DNA from: Linyphia triangularis
Taxonomy: Eukaryota > Arthropoda > Arachnida > Araneae > Linyphiidae
NCBI GenBank assembly: GCA_963978545.1
Contig: OZ021732.1
Location: 32,890,123 to 32,954,122, forward strand
DNA length: 64,000 nt
Direction of reading: 5' to 3'
Shown here piece by piece: positions 52,349-63,923 of the stretch (within the stretch, counting starts at the first letter, position 1; each line of letters starts with the position of its first letter). Below the pieces are notes generated by a model. It searched no databases and was not told where the DNA came from. It saw only the letters and a program-made list of their open reading frames with translations. The position numbers and the translations under genes were made by a program.

Positions 52349-53748
52349 GGGTGCTTATTTTATCAATTCTTGGTAGACTTATTTAATCTATGATCTAATA
52401 TACGAATATCGCCTATGGATAAAAAATAATATACAGCATCCTGAGGGTATTGAAAAATATGTTCATTCATCTTCTCAAATAATGTGTCTAAGTTATTGAA
52501 TTTTTTCACCATTGTTCATAAAACCTATTTGAAGTTTTTAAAACGCTTGATATGAAAAAGTATCGAGATTAGGGAAGCTGATATTTCAGTGATCCTAAAA
52601 AAGTTTTGTGCACATTGCAGAACTCAAAACCAGGTACTATTCACAATTAGCTTGGATATTAAATGCTGGGTTTCTGCCCCAGTGGAAAATCAGGAAATGT
52701 CATGGAAAGTCATGAATTTGGACATAGAGTAAATTTTGTCATAGAAAGTCACGAATTTGGACATAAAGTAAATTTTGTCATGAAAATACAGTGAATTTCG
52801 TGGATTTCTAAAGATTTTAAATAAAATCATGTAACTGTGACATCAAAAATGCCATGATCGCTATTCAGCTCATCGAAAATTCATCTACGTTTTGACAGAA
52901 ACAACGGTCACAGTTAGAAACCCTGGCCAAAGAAAACATTTATGAACTCCAAATTTGTGTCATCACACGAGTAAGGTCTCATAGGTGAAAAGAAATTTCA
53001 GAATATGAGAACGGAAATTAACAGTTTTGATAAGCTTGGTTTTAGATTTTTTTTTAATTATTTTTCCGTCTTCTGTTTTGCATTGTTGATATCAAAACAT
53101 TTGATTTTTGAAGATATAATTTATTATTATTGACTTATTCTTTCTTCAAATATTTCTTTATTATTAAAGATTGATTAGCTATTTTAATACAGAAATATCA
53201 AAGAATGGAAAATTATTTTTCCCTTTTTCTTCTGATTTGGAAGTTACTGAAACAAGGATTTTTTACTTAATTCAGGGTGCGTACGCGGCCTGGAAAACCT
53301 GGAAAGTCCTTGAATTTCATTATTTTTTTTCAAGGCCTTGAATAGCCTGGAAAAATGGGATTATTTCTAAAAAAGCCTGGAAAGTCCTTGAATTTCCCAT
53401 TTTCAATTCTAAAACCATAAAATTCTCGTTCCCGTATTACCATTATTCTGACGTCACACTTTCTAGCCGGTTCACTTTTGGCGGATCTGTCAATCACACT
53501 TGAATCGGTTCCTCCCGAGCGGCCCTGGAACGGCACGGTCACTATGACCTTTGACCTCTCCTCGAACGGGACAAAAAGTTGCACGATGAGTATCCGGTGG
53601 AAAGAGGGTGTAATTTGATATGCAGGATATTTTCGCTTTTCTCTTATTCTCAAACGACCAAAATTTTCCTCTGGGAGGATTTTGTGTTTGTTGGAAATGG
53701 AATGAAAAAGAGCGCGCTTAGCATATTTGTATATAAAATATCGAAGGA

Positions 53749-54000
53749 AAAAGAATCGAATTATTCGCACTATGTGGATTCATCCCATTGTTTAGAGCCG
53801 ATCAACATTCGGTATGTTCTTCTGTCTTTACCCGCAGTTAAGGGAAGACAAAGTAAAAATTTTCAACTTTTTCCGGATGTCGATTGAGAGCTTCGACGAG
53901 TTGGTGGAGAAATTATGTTCCAGACTGCAAAAACCCGACACTAACTATCGGAGGAGTATATCGCCTACAGAGAAAATAGCAGTTACGCTTCGGTATTGTA
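53749..54000 (+). pseudogene. PIF/Harbinger transposase N-terminal fragment
   Basis: The frame reads RIIRTMWIHPIV, a stop (TAG at about 53802), then SRSTFGMFFCLYPQLREDKVKIFNFFRMSIESFDELVEKLCSRLQKPDTNYRRSISPTEKIAVTLRY. The W.HPI, FF.FFRMS..TFDEL and DTN.R..ISP.EK.AVTLRY motifs are those of the region preceding the DDE nuclease in Harbinger/ALP1-like proteins. Coding similarity stops near 54000, so the catalytic domain is lost, or begins in another exon I could not find. One premature stop is also present. Confidence 0.85.
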
Positions 54001-54238
54001 TTATGATTTATATCATTCTTTCATTTATGTCGATTCCTATTTAAAGAAAGAAGAATTTCTTTTTCTGTAGAAGGTGAAGGGTATGTAATTTTTTATATCA
54101 ATTACTAAAATGGCCTACTTTAAAGCCGTGAAAGTTATTAACTAAGGTTGCTGGGGAAAAAAACCTTCCAATTTTATTAAATTTATTTTGAGCTCATTAA
54201 AAAAATTCTAATTACAGGGATGTAAGAGCTGTTCCAAT

Positions 54239-54328
54239 TGCGCCAAAGTGCGCCAAACTGACTACCCTGCTCCAAACTGCGCCAAAAACCTCTTTTCGGT
54301 TAAGATTGCGCCGAACTGCGCCAAAAAA
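54239..54328. repeat. Cluster of TGCGCCAAA motifs
   Basis: TGCGCCAAA occurs at about 54239, 54249, 54278 and 54317, plus the variant TGCGCCGAA near 54307. The reverse complement TTTGGCGC equals the E2F consensus. It could equally be a simple repeat unit. No binding can be claimed. Confidence 0.6.
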
Positions 54329-55228
54329 TCATTTTTTGACTTGAAAAACTACTTGGCTAGAATTTTGTCTCGAAATTTTTCAAAATTATCCAAAACGTCA
54401 CCAACAAAGCGATAAAGAATATTTTGCCCTTCAAGGGCGTTTTTCGTCAGTTAACGTGCCGGAAAAGGTTCGCACTTGAAAATACATATTACAATCTCTC
54501 AGTTTTGTTGTAGGTTTTTCAAACTATAAAGAAGTAGTAAATGAATCAGTGTGTATCTGATTTAAATCTGTTTTCTTGGCTGATTTTAGGTATAGAAAAT
54601 TAATACTTTTTTTATACTCATAGAATACATGTTTGTTTTTTTTTGTTTTTTTTTAATTTTTTTTTTTTTAATTTTTTTTTTAACTGAGACTTCGTGCTAA
54701 AAATAGAATACAAGTATTGTATTTTTCACACAAGCAATCTTAGTGCATCTGGTTTAGATTTGCACTCTTGCCTGGTTTCAATAATAAAGAAATATATAGC
54801 TTTCTTTAAGCTAAAAGAAAACGTGAATATTTTTTTTTAATTTCTAAACTTAATTCAAATTGACAGCCCCCCTCCCAAACATTTCCAGGCTTAATTTCTA
54901 AGTCATCGGTAAAACGGGATTTGAATTTTGAACTTGCCTTTTTGATTATCTGGAAGGATTGGTGACTATTAGTAAATGATTTTTCGGCAACGCTGGATGT
55001 TGGATCATGATTTTGACTTGGCAACGAACGGGAAAACGCATATTACGTCATTCTTTTATTGTAGCCGATTCCCAGAAACAGCGCAAAGTCGTACCCTAGA
55101 CTAGAAATTTTACGAAGAACTTGAATGGGGGATTTAAGCTATGTCTTTATTTAAAAAAAGTAAGGATTTCTTGTATTTACAAATATTTGTTCCTTTAAAT
55201 TAGCGATAGGAAAGATCAGGGATTCGCG

Positions 55229-55268
55229 GCAGTATGCCCCTTGCTCCGTTAAACTTCAACCAACCAAC
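55229..55268 (+). mobile_element. Very short (AACC)-tailed retroposon, 12-bp TSD
   Basis: A 40-bp insert GCAGTATGCCCCTTGCTCCG... ending in CAACCAACCAAC, between perfect 12-bp repeats CAGGGATTCGCG (55217-55228 and 55269-55280). Confidence 0.82.
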
Positions 55269-55993
55269 CAGGGATTCGCGCTTTAAATTCAAGAAGTAGA
55301 AGGCATGAAATCAATCTTTATGCATCCAATTTGTATATTTTTTTCTTGCCTGTTTGTAAGTAAAAATAATAAATATTTTTCTTAGTACTTTAAGAGTGCA
55401 TGATTATTTTTTTGGCACATATTTAAAAAAAAAACTAACCAAATAACCACAGACTTAAGATCATTTTGTTTCCATTGACCTTGAGATTTCACATGGGAAC
55501 CCTCTATAATCCATTTAGACAATGGAGAGTGTTAGAAAACAAACCACTACAAAAATTAATATTTTTCAGCTTGCCTTGTTTTAGTTTATTATTTAATTAC
55601 ATTAGAAGTTATTTCTTTATGTTAAATGCTAGTATAATTGTCTAATTTCAGTTAGAGGTTTTAATTTGTTTGAGTTTAAAAAAAAATTATCTTCCAATAA
55701 ACAAATAGCCCTAAAAAACCTGCTAAGTGAAGCTATCAGTCCAAACAAGTTATGAAATCTAATGCTTGCCGCTAAGCAGCCTTGTTTCACTTTTTTTGCA
55801 TGGGGGGGGGGGGGGAAGAAGTACTTTGTATCGAATGAAATTATTTTGGATTATTGGGAAGAACTTCTATAGGTAATTGGTACTAGGCAGACTAGAGTTT
55901 TTAAAGAAGAAAATCTTATTTCATCAGTTGTTAAAAGTAGCTCTAACTGAGATTATTTCGAAAAACTTTCAGTGATGAACCGAACCTTATGAT

Positions 55994-56044
55994 TGGTTGG
56001 TTAGTTTTTGTGGCACAAAAGCAACACTAGGGCCATGCTGTGCC
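55994..56044 (-). mobile_element. Short (AACC)-tailed retroposon on minus strand, 14-bp TSD
   Basis: A 51-bp insert starting TGGTTGGTTAG on the + strand, i.e. an (AACC) tail on the minus strand. It is flanked by perfect 14-bp repeats CCGAACCTTATGAT (55980-55993 and 56045-56058). Confidence 0.85.
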
Positions 56045-58189
56045 CCGAACCTTATGATATGTCATCATTGAAAACTTCCTAATATTTTAATTGTTGGCAA
56101 AGAGGTTAATAAATGCCATGCTTTTTAATTTATTTTTTGAGTAATGCAATCAAATTAATAATTGTAAATTTAGAATGCAAACGTATTTATGAACAAGTTA
56201 CACCTTTTTTTTACTTTAAATTAATTTGAAATATCAAGGTTGAAATATACAAAAATATTTGCTTCATCACTAATTTAAATGTAATAATTTTCTGCTCCAA
56301 AACCACATTTTGCTGCTTCAAAATCGTATTTTTACTCAAAGCCGAAGGAGGGGGTTTAAAAAATTACTCGCTTTTTTCGAGTTATCGAAGAACTTGTGAA
56401 AATGATGGCTATATCTATTTCTGTGGCTAAAAATTATCGACTCCGAGATGGAAACCTCAGGGAATTTTTTTTCTGAAAATGTGTATGAACCCTGTTTAAA
56501 GAATAGTATCTCTAAATAAAGTACTAAAATTTAATGTGATTTGAATGTCCACATAAGTAGGAATAATTGTTTATTTACTTAGTTTAAATTATTTTCAGAA
56601 AAAATGTTAATTATTATTTAAACATTAATTATTCTAGTTAATGACAAATTTTATTTATAAATACGTGTACGTGTAATTAGAAAAGAATTAACCCGGTTTA
56701 AACAAAAAAAAACTGGTTTAAACCCAAAAAAAACTTTTTTTTTAACCTAGTTTTTTTCCTTATCCTGGTAAGAGGTATAATTATCAATAAATATATGTGG
56801 TTGCATCTTAGTTGTTAAGTAATAAGTATTTTAATTCTTTTTGCAACTTCGTTAATTAAAAAAAATATATAAAAATTAAATTTTGGTATCTACTCTGCAA
56901 CGGTAAAATAGGGCCTTGATTTTTGTTGAAATATCCTTGAAAAGGGCCTTGAAAGTCCTTGAATTTCACTTCCAAAAAAGTGTATGCACCCTGTTAATTT
57001 AAAATAAAACTTTATAAAAATAATGTTATGGTACATTGATTTACTTACTATGTTAGTGTTAGTAAAATTCATATAGGTTATTATTATTATTTTGGGATTT
57101 GATATTGTGAATCATAGAAAATTTTCAGTCTTGGAAAGTCATGGATTTGTGACATTTTATTTTGGCAGAAACCATGTAAATGTTTAAATTTATTTCTTTA
57201 AATCTAAGATGGTTTGATGAACCAAAATAGTTATTCTTGTAACTTTCTTTTGTCATTTAATTAACTGATTATTCTTAATTTTTTGGCTTATTTCGGAATT
57301 AAATGGAGGCGAACGTAAATGCTATGAATTATATGTGAACCATTGTCTGAAGTTGAGGCTGCCATTTTCAAGTTCAATTGGAAGATTTGTAAGTGAAAGC
57401 CATTTGGATGAATAAATTCACAAAACTTACAAAAAGTTCTGAAAATTGAAGAAGACAGAAGTGTACATTAGCATCAGCACACAAGTGGACTGGAATGAAC
57501 TCCCCTCCCCCCCCCCCCCAAAAAAAAGGATATGAAGTGTACTACAATGAAAATAGCCTAACTGTCAAAATGAACTAAAAAAAATTGCCCTTATGATTCT
57601 TTCCATTTGGGGCCAACGTATCTTAAAAAATTATGCAAACATAGAGCAAAAATCAATACCCAAACAAAATGGCAGTTGGAATCCTTCAATTCTATTTGAA
57701 AAGGAAGATAGATATGATATGAAATGGATATTTATCAAACATAGAGCAAATGACTTGGAAAGTGCCACAGGAAAAAAGTTGTTTTAAGTGACTTATAAAC
57801 AAAAAGGCAATTTCTAACAAACCGTCTTATCAGTATAAAAGTATATTTTAAAGGATTTACAAAAGAAGGCATTTTACTAGTATTAAATCACATCAGACCA
57901 TAATTTAACATTTAATGGCTAAAAAAATTCTCTTTAACATTAATATTCATTATTTAAATTACTAGCAAGTTCTTAAATTATAAAATTTGGTACTTTGCCT
58001 TTTTTACAAATGTTGAATCTAAATACGTTTTTGAAGTTTGGTTTAATTTTAATATGTAGATCACCTCCCATGACAAAAAAAAAACGACATACAATTATTA
58101 AAAAAAAAAAACTTCCACTAGTTACAATGGCACATTTCCCCCCCCCCCCCCCATTATCTAGAATATAAGATAAGCCATTCTTCAATATA

Positions 58190-60651
58190 CAGCGTGTCCC
58201 CGTATAATCTGGCCGACCTTTATTTTTGACACTGTTGGTCCTAGATGCATATTCCCAATTGAAGAAATGTTTTAAATCGTTAAAATATTTTTACTGAATG
58301 GTTTTTAAGTTAGCAAAGGGGTTGGTATAAAAATTACAGATTGTAAATTTTTATACGGTCCCCAGTTCCCCCAACTCATTTAGAAAAATGTTGCCCATGA
58401 AAAAACATTTCAAATAAAAAAAAATTGAAATTTGTTCGACCAATAGCAACGGTGTTATTAGAGTTTAAAGTTTTAACGCTATTTGGGGGGGCCCGTACAT
58501 AAATTGAAATGAGGAAATATCGTCTTATTGGAATAACAACGAGCTTCTAGACTAGGTTTGACTATGGCAAACAAGTTGTTGTTCATCACCTAAAACATTA
58601 TAATTTTTTACTAGAAACTGCTTTGAATAAAAAAAGTTACAAATTGTACAACGCAACAGCAAACAAACTTATAAACAATTTTAATTAAGTAATTTTAAAT
58701 AATAACATAATCAGAAAGCAGCGCTTTTTGTTAGCACAAACAAAAATAAAAGGTGATAGAAATGAACAAAGTGAAAAGGATAAATAACCTCTTTCTTAAT
58801 TACATATGCTCGAAGTGTTTTCCTTCGACTCAAATACCTAGGCGCACACATCATTCAAATTCATCTTCAGTATTTTTCAGCATTAAAGGCGTAATAAACC
58901 TGGCAGCAGATAAAATTCGATTTTGCAAATCTAGTAGACTCGTCGATTCTTTTTCATATACCTTCAAAAATCCCCAAAGAAAGAATTCTAAAGGATTTAG
59001 ATCTGGAGATCTAGGAGGCCGTTCTACCGGACCTCCATAGCCTATAATGTTGTCTTTAAACCCACCCCACAAGGCAGGAAGCTACTTTGTGGGGTGCACC
59101 ATACTGTCGAAACCACATCTTTTTAAGGTCTGCTAACACGACATGGTCATCCAGAAAATCGGATAAATGTCCCTGTAACAGGTTCGGTTCGCATACTTTT
59201 TTACCTGTTAATGTATCAGCAAAAAAGAAAGGTCCTACTAACGCTCCCTTCCATATTCCACACAAACGGACCATCGCACTTGATGCTTGTTTGGTCGGAT
59301 TACATGGGGATTTTGCAGGGACCAAAAGTGTGTGTTTTGCCTATTTACTACCCCAGTTCTTGAAAACGTACACTAATCAGAAATGATGAATCCGATTCTA
59401 GCTTGTTCATGATGAAATTGCAGAAATCAAACCGTCTATTTTCATCCCCGGGCAAAAACTCTTGCACCAATCATGGGCGATAAGGATATGCACCGTGTCG
59501 GTTTAAGACTCTCCACACATGGGCTTTTGAGTATCCACATGCTTCACTAATGTCCCTGACACTAGACTGAGGGAAAGCAAAAGCATGGCAAAAAAAATCT
59601 CTTCGTCAGAGACAACCACTCTTGAATTTCCAGATCGAGGACGTCTCTCTAATATGCTACCCATTTCTCGCAAACGCTTTACAATATTTAAAATTGTAGC
59701 TTTAGATGAATGGATGCCATTTGGAAGTAATTTAATTGCATATTGTCTTGCATATTCTCGCCCATTTCGATTACATTGGCCGTACAGAAGTAACATTTCT
59801 GCGTACTGTTCCGCAGTGTACATTTTAACAACGAGGATGGACGAAATAGCTAAATACATCTGGTATTAGTATGACCTACTTGTATTCTGAAATGATGAAC
59901 ATACATTATTGGTTTTCTACCTACCAAGCAATAATCTGCCACTAAAATTTTCACAAGAACCTGCAAATCCCCCAGTACTGCATGCTAATTTACACAAAAA
60001 TCAGGATTTTTTTTTTTTTTTTGACCACTAACGGACAAATTTTCCGTTATTTCTAAAATTGTAGGGATAGACGAAAAATTTAAGTACAATTTTAGGGAGA
60101 AACAAAAATTAAAGGAATTTTAGGGCGAATGGGACCCCTATACAACACAAGAGTGAATTTGTTCGGCCTCAACAGATTTAATTTTGTTTTCTTTTCTTTT
60201 TTTTATCGTACGTGGTCGAAAGATTTTTGTTAGTTTTAGGGAGTATAGGGCACCTATTATCTCTTGCAAACGAGTTCAGCATTCACAATTCACTATAGAC
60301 ATCGATAGATCGTATTCATGAGTTAGATTACAGAATAATTTTCAGAACACAATTGCTTTTTCTCTGTATTTCATTATCTCCATGAATATTGGTCGTTCAA
60401 ATTTCAATTTTTTTTTGTTTTAAATATTTTTTCATGGGCAACATTTTTCTAAATATGAGTTGGGGGAACTATAAAATAGGGACCATATAAAAATTTACAA
60501 TCCATAATTTTTATACCAACCCCTTTTCTAACTTAAAAACTATTCAGTAAAAATATTTTAACGATTTAAAACATTTCTTCAATTGGGACTATGCATCTAG
60601 GACCAACGGTGTCGAAAATAAAGGTCTGCCAGGTTATACGGGGACACGCTG
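58190..60651 (-). mobile_element. Mariner-like transposon with ~240-bp inverted repeats
   Basis: Ends CAGCGTGTCCCCGTATAA on both strands, flanked by TA (58188-58189 and 60652-60653). Inverted similarity continues about 240 bases inward (AATTGAAGAAATGTTTTAAA, GGGTTGGTATAAAAATTA, GTTGCCCATGAAAAAA blocks). It contains a decayed transposase on the minus strand. Confidence 0.9.
58851..59829 (-). pseudogene. Mariner-like transposase, inactivated
   Basis: Begins MYTAEQYAEMLLLYGQCNRNGREYARQYA (helix-turn-helix region, ATG near 59824-59829), then ILNIVKRLREMGSILERRPRSGNSRVV. After a frameshift come FLPGDENRRFDFCNFIMNKLESDSSFLISV and VCGIWKGALVGPFFFADTLTGKKV...LQGHLSDFLDDH. Next are MWFRQYGAPHKVA and YGGPVERPPRSPDLNPLEFFLWGFLKVYEKES, ending near 58851. 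The block with the first catalytic Asp (FTDE) is deleted, the second Asp of (Q)DGAPPH is replaced in RQYGAPH, and the usual Asp in SPDL.PLDFFLWG is Glu. It is therefore inactive. Confidence 0.88.
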
Positions 60652-61406
60652 TATATAGATCGATATATTGCATACTGTACCCCAATACAATAATTATAAT
60701 TTGAATTCTCAATTACCAGTCTCCAAAAGAACTAGCTGTTATTTATAAATATATGTATTCCTTAAATTATCTTAAATTTTTTGTCTTTCATTGTTTTTGC
60801 TATTTTTTTAGGACTTTAGAATTTAATCTCAACTCTCCCCTCCTCCCCCAATGTTGCTGAAATACAGGTTTTATTTATCTACTTTCATTAGGGTAGTTAC
60901 ATTGGAACGATTCACTAAAAATAATGTTTACAAATCTTGATACATTTTTACTTTAGTTTTAGACAAATCAATCAATACTTTTTATTTTTATACTTAGTAT
61001 GGTATCATGGAAGGGGTTTACCTTTAATTAACAAAGCTCATTGCTATGTTACCGGTTAATCTACATAAACTTAACATTTGATTTACATAAGTGTTTCTGA
61101 ACTTGAAGTTATATCCGAGTAAATTTTGTAAAAATGAAGCAATATTATGTTTGGCCTTAGTTCCAGGTTTTCTTAAATCTACTAAAAACGATATTTTAAT
61201 CATATTTAAAAATTATTATTTTTCATTTACTAAAAATTGTTGCATTTTCCTCCTTTTTTTATTCAAGTTAATCATTTCATTGTGTTATGACTCTATTTTA
61301 CATTTAAAGGTTCAATTTTTAACCTCTTGTTCTCTTATTTTAGTTCTTGTGGCATGGTTCTTTGTTATGAATTTATTGGTCTTCTAACATTTAAACCATT
61401 TCTTAG
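60652..61406. other. End of RABGAP1 intron, no separate feature
   Basis: AT-rich intron sequence up to a T-rich tract and the acceptor TTTCTTAG at 61399-61406. The 98-codon frame at 61091-61387 is hydrophobic, AT-driven and not conserved in any way I recognise. Confidence 0.5.
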
Positions 61407-61599
61407 GTGCCTCTATCAAATACTACCGATATAAAATGTCCAGAAAAAAGTGGCCGTGGGGAGAAGCAGTTAAAAGGTGAACTTGTTATGGATCATCCAC
61501 TAGCTCTGCCTATACCTCACAAAGTGGGTATAAAATCTCCAGAATCTGCTAAAAGCGGAAATATTGGATGCACTCCTTCTATGAGTTCCTTGGAAGAAA
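61407..61599 (+). CDS. RABGAP1: Rab GTPase-activating protein 1, coding exon 2
   Basis: Enters in phase 0 (VPLSNTTDIKCPEKSGRG...) and leaves in phase 1 at GAAGAAA|GTAAGT after CTPSMSSLEE. It encodes a 64-residue Ser/Pro/Lys-rich linker without a domain, matching the disordered stretch that precedes the PTB domain in RABGAP1 proteins. Both splice sites are strong, and the frame has no stop between them. The frame passes into exon 3 without a shift. Confidence 0.8.
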
Positions 61600-62165
61600 G
61601 TAAGTTGACGATTTCATTTAGAAAACAATTTCTGTAGTTTATTTTATTTCTATTTAAATTACTTTGAAGTGATTTTGGGGGGGGGAAAACTTCCCAAGTA
61701 TTATATAACTGATTGACCAATAATGTACTGGTTGACTTCTAGTTTGATTCTTCAATAATCAAATGCACCTCTAAATTTTCTTGGTATTTTTGCAAATTTC
61801 TTTCTGCACCAATTATTAGAAAACTTAAGATGGTGAAACATATAGCAAATAATATGAAAGGCAATCGATATATTCTCCCTAATAAATGTTAACACCTTAA
61901 TTAAACTTTACTGTTGCACCACTACTTCCAAACTGTGTCTTATGTAGCTTTAACATTGTAAAGCAGATATAACCTTTAGTATAAATCTACTTTCTGATAA
62001 GATACATTTCATTTAAATTCAATGACAAATGTTTATTTTGTGATTACCTATATTCATGTAAAAGGTTTGCTTCTTGAAAGAATAGAGTAGTTCCACTCTT
62101 ATTTAAAAATTATTTTTTAGATTGATTATGAGGGTATATATGAACAAAATATCTTACTTTTGCAG

Positions 62166-62373
62166 TTAGTCTCTCTCAATCTTCTTCACTGCACTTTACC
62201 GAAACTGACTGCTCTCTGTTCCCCCATGTTACCTACTTGGGATCAGCTGTAATAAATGCTCCAAGAAGTGAAATTGAAATTCAAAGAAACATGACTATTC
62301 TTAATGAACAGTCATCCGAGCATGCCATTGAAGTAACACTTTCTGTGCCTAGTCACTCTGAAGGCTCTGTTAC
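62166..62373 (+). CDS. RABGAP1: Rab GTPase-activating protein 1, coding exon 3 (start of PTB domain)
   Basis: Acceptor TTTTGCAG at 62158-62165, phase 1 in; donor GTTAC|GTAAGT, phase 2 out. After LSQSSSLHFTETDCSL it encodes FPHVTYLGSAVINAPRSEIE, IQRNMTILNEQ and IEVTLSVPSHSEGSV. These align residue for residue with the first strands and helix of the RABGAP1/RABGAP1L PTB (PID) domain (F.KLTYLG...NAPRSE.E..R.M.IL...I.VTLSVP..SEG.V). This is the strongest evidence for the gene. The rest of the PTB, the kinesin-like segment and the TBC catalytic domain must lie beyond the window. RABGAP1L is the alternative paralogue; invertebrates usually have one gene. Confidence 0.92.
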
Positions 62374-62549
62374 GTAAGTCATATCTATAATAATAAAGCA
62401 CAAAATCTCTATATTTGTTTGTCAGTCTGTAGAAACCTTCCACTACATTAAAAACTCTAAAAAAAAGTAACTTTAGCATTCAACCTTTAATTGTGCTTTT
62501 GGAAGCTAGAATGTTAATTGTTATTTGGTATAAAAATTTTAATTTGTCA

Positions 62550-63923
62550 CTAGCTAAATACCCGTGCTTCATCACAAAATTTAACCATGTTTAATATTTT
62601 AGCCAGCTGTGAGGCCCCGCGATGCAGAAATCCATTAGTGTAGATGTGAGATAGTGAGATGCATTAGTGTATAGAGCCCAATTTTTTACGCTTTCCTCGC
62701 AGGAAAATTCATCGCAACACAAAATCGAGCTCGCTGAAAAAGTCATTAACACATAAGCACAAACTTACTTAACTCGAAAGGTTCCTTGCTATGCAAATAT
62801 GAGCTCGCTTCCCTCGATGAAAGGTTCATTGTTGCATAAGCGTAAGGTCGCTTCACACACTAAAAAGTCATTGCTACGTAAAGCCTTAATATTAGAAACC
62901 CCTCCCTTGTCGAGAAACAATAAAAAAATATTCCCTGTTAATAACTATAATACAAAACCCATTTAGGAATATTTTAACATGTGATGTTTGTAAAAAGCAA
63001 AATTAGAAGGTCAAAACTACTTATGTTAAAACTTTCAGTGCTCTAGGCCTATTAGAAGTCACTTTATGTAAAAATGTTAATTAAAAATTCATTAAAAAAC
63101 AAATTAAAATTTTAACGCTCTTTTTGTCAAAAGTTCAGTTAGAAGGCCAAAACTATTTGTGTTGAAAATTTCAAAAATGTAACCCAATTAGAAATCGTTT
63201 TGTAAAATAGTTGTTATTTAATTAATTAAAATACAAACAAAATTTCAAAATTTTGTTTTTCAAAAGTTTAATTTGAAGGCCAAAAGTACTTATGTTGAAA
63301 ATTTCAGAGCTGTAGCCCTATTAAAATATGTTTTGTAAAATATTTATTAATTAATTAAAAAAAAAAAAATTTAAATTCTGTTTTTAAAAAGTCCAATTAA
63401 AAGGCTAAAACTACTTATGTTAGAAAACTAGCTGTAGCCCTATTAGAAATCATTTTATGAAATATATATTAATTAAAAAGGAACTAAATAAAAATTTAAA
63501 ATTCTGTTTTTCAAAAGTCCAATTAAAAGACCAAAACTACTTATGTTGAAAATTTCAGAACTGTAGCGCTACTATAAGTCGTTTTGTAAAAAAAAAAATT
63601 TAATTTATTAAGAAAATTAATTGAAAATAACTAATTAAAATTTTAACATTCTGTTTTTCAAAAGTCCAATTAGAAGTCTAAAACTACTTATGTCGAAAAT
63701 TTCAGAGCTGTATCGCTATTTGAAGTAACTTTGTAAAAAATAAATTAATTTTTAAAAAATTAATTAAAAAAGAACTAATTAAAATTTTAGCATTCTGTTT
63801 CACATACATGAAATTAGAAAGCCAAAACTTCTTATGTTGAAAATTTCAGAGCTCTACTCCAATTTTAAGTAGGTTTCTATAGATCCACAGACAGACACAC
63901 ACATCTTGTTTTATTATTATAGA
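62550..63923 (-). mobile_element. Helitron-like element, 1374 bp, in RABGAP1 intron
   Basis: The same ends as the 15.2-kb element: CTAGCTAAATACCCGTGCTT on the left (3' end on minus) and TTGTTTTATTATTATAGA on the right (5' TC on minus). The left terminal 350 bases are homologous (CGAGCTCGCT, AGGTTCATTG blocks). The middle is an array of about seven diverged units with the CCAAAACTACTTATGTTGAAA core. No coding capacity. It starts 176 bases after the exon 3 donor. Confidence 0.85.

Larger units (their letters stand above)
53273..56993 (+). mobile_element. PIF/Harbinger transposon, 3.72 kb
   Basis: Ends CAGGGTGCGTAC (left) and, read in reverse, CAGGGTGCATAC (right), each followed by CTTGAATTTC/GAAATTCAAGG-type blocks. 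TTAATT flanks both sides (53267-53272 and 56994-56999). It contains a Harbinger-type transposase N-terminus at 53749-54000; the rest of the enzyme was not found. Two small retroposons are nested at 55229 and 55994. Confidence 0.82.
52668..57173. mobile_element. Possible older element enclosing the Harbinger copy
   Basis: GGGTTTCTGCC at 52668 is answered by GGCAGAAACC at 57164-57173. Just inside both ends are related AAGTCATG.ATTTG blocks (52703 and 57137, opposite orientations). Two 46-bp tandem copies of the GGAAAGTCATGAATTTGGAC unit lie at 52699-52785. Target duplications are unclear. A second GAAACCCTGG at 52915 offers an alternative, shorter reading. Confidence 0.4.
45977..61406 (+). other. 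RABGAP1 intron, 15,430 bp, transposon-laden
   Basis: GTAATT donor and TTTCTTAG acceptor. It contains hAT, PIF/Harbinger and Tc1/mariner elements, two (AACC)-tailed retroposons, a possible MITE and a dispersed repeat. No further RABGAP1 exon was recognised in it; sequence outside the listed elements is AT-rich with long T runs. Confidence 0.75.

Noticed and set aside
61091..61387. 98-codon hydrophobic frame just before exon 2
   Set aside because: Non-ATG start, AT-driven hydrophobic residues, lies in intron sequence leading to the acceptor tract.
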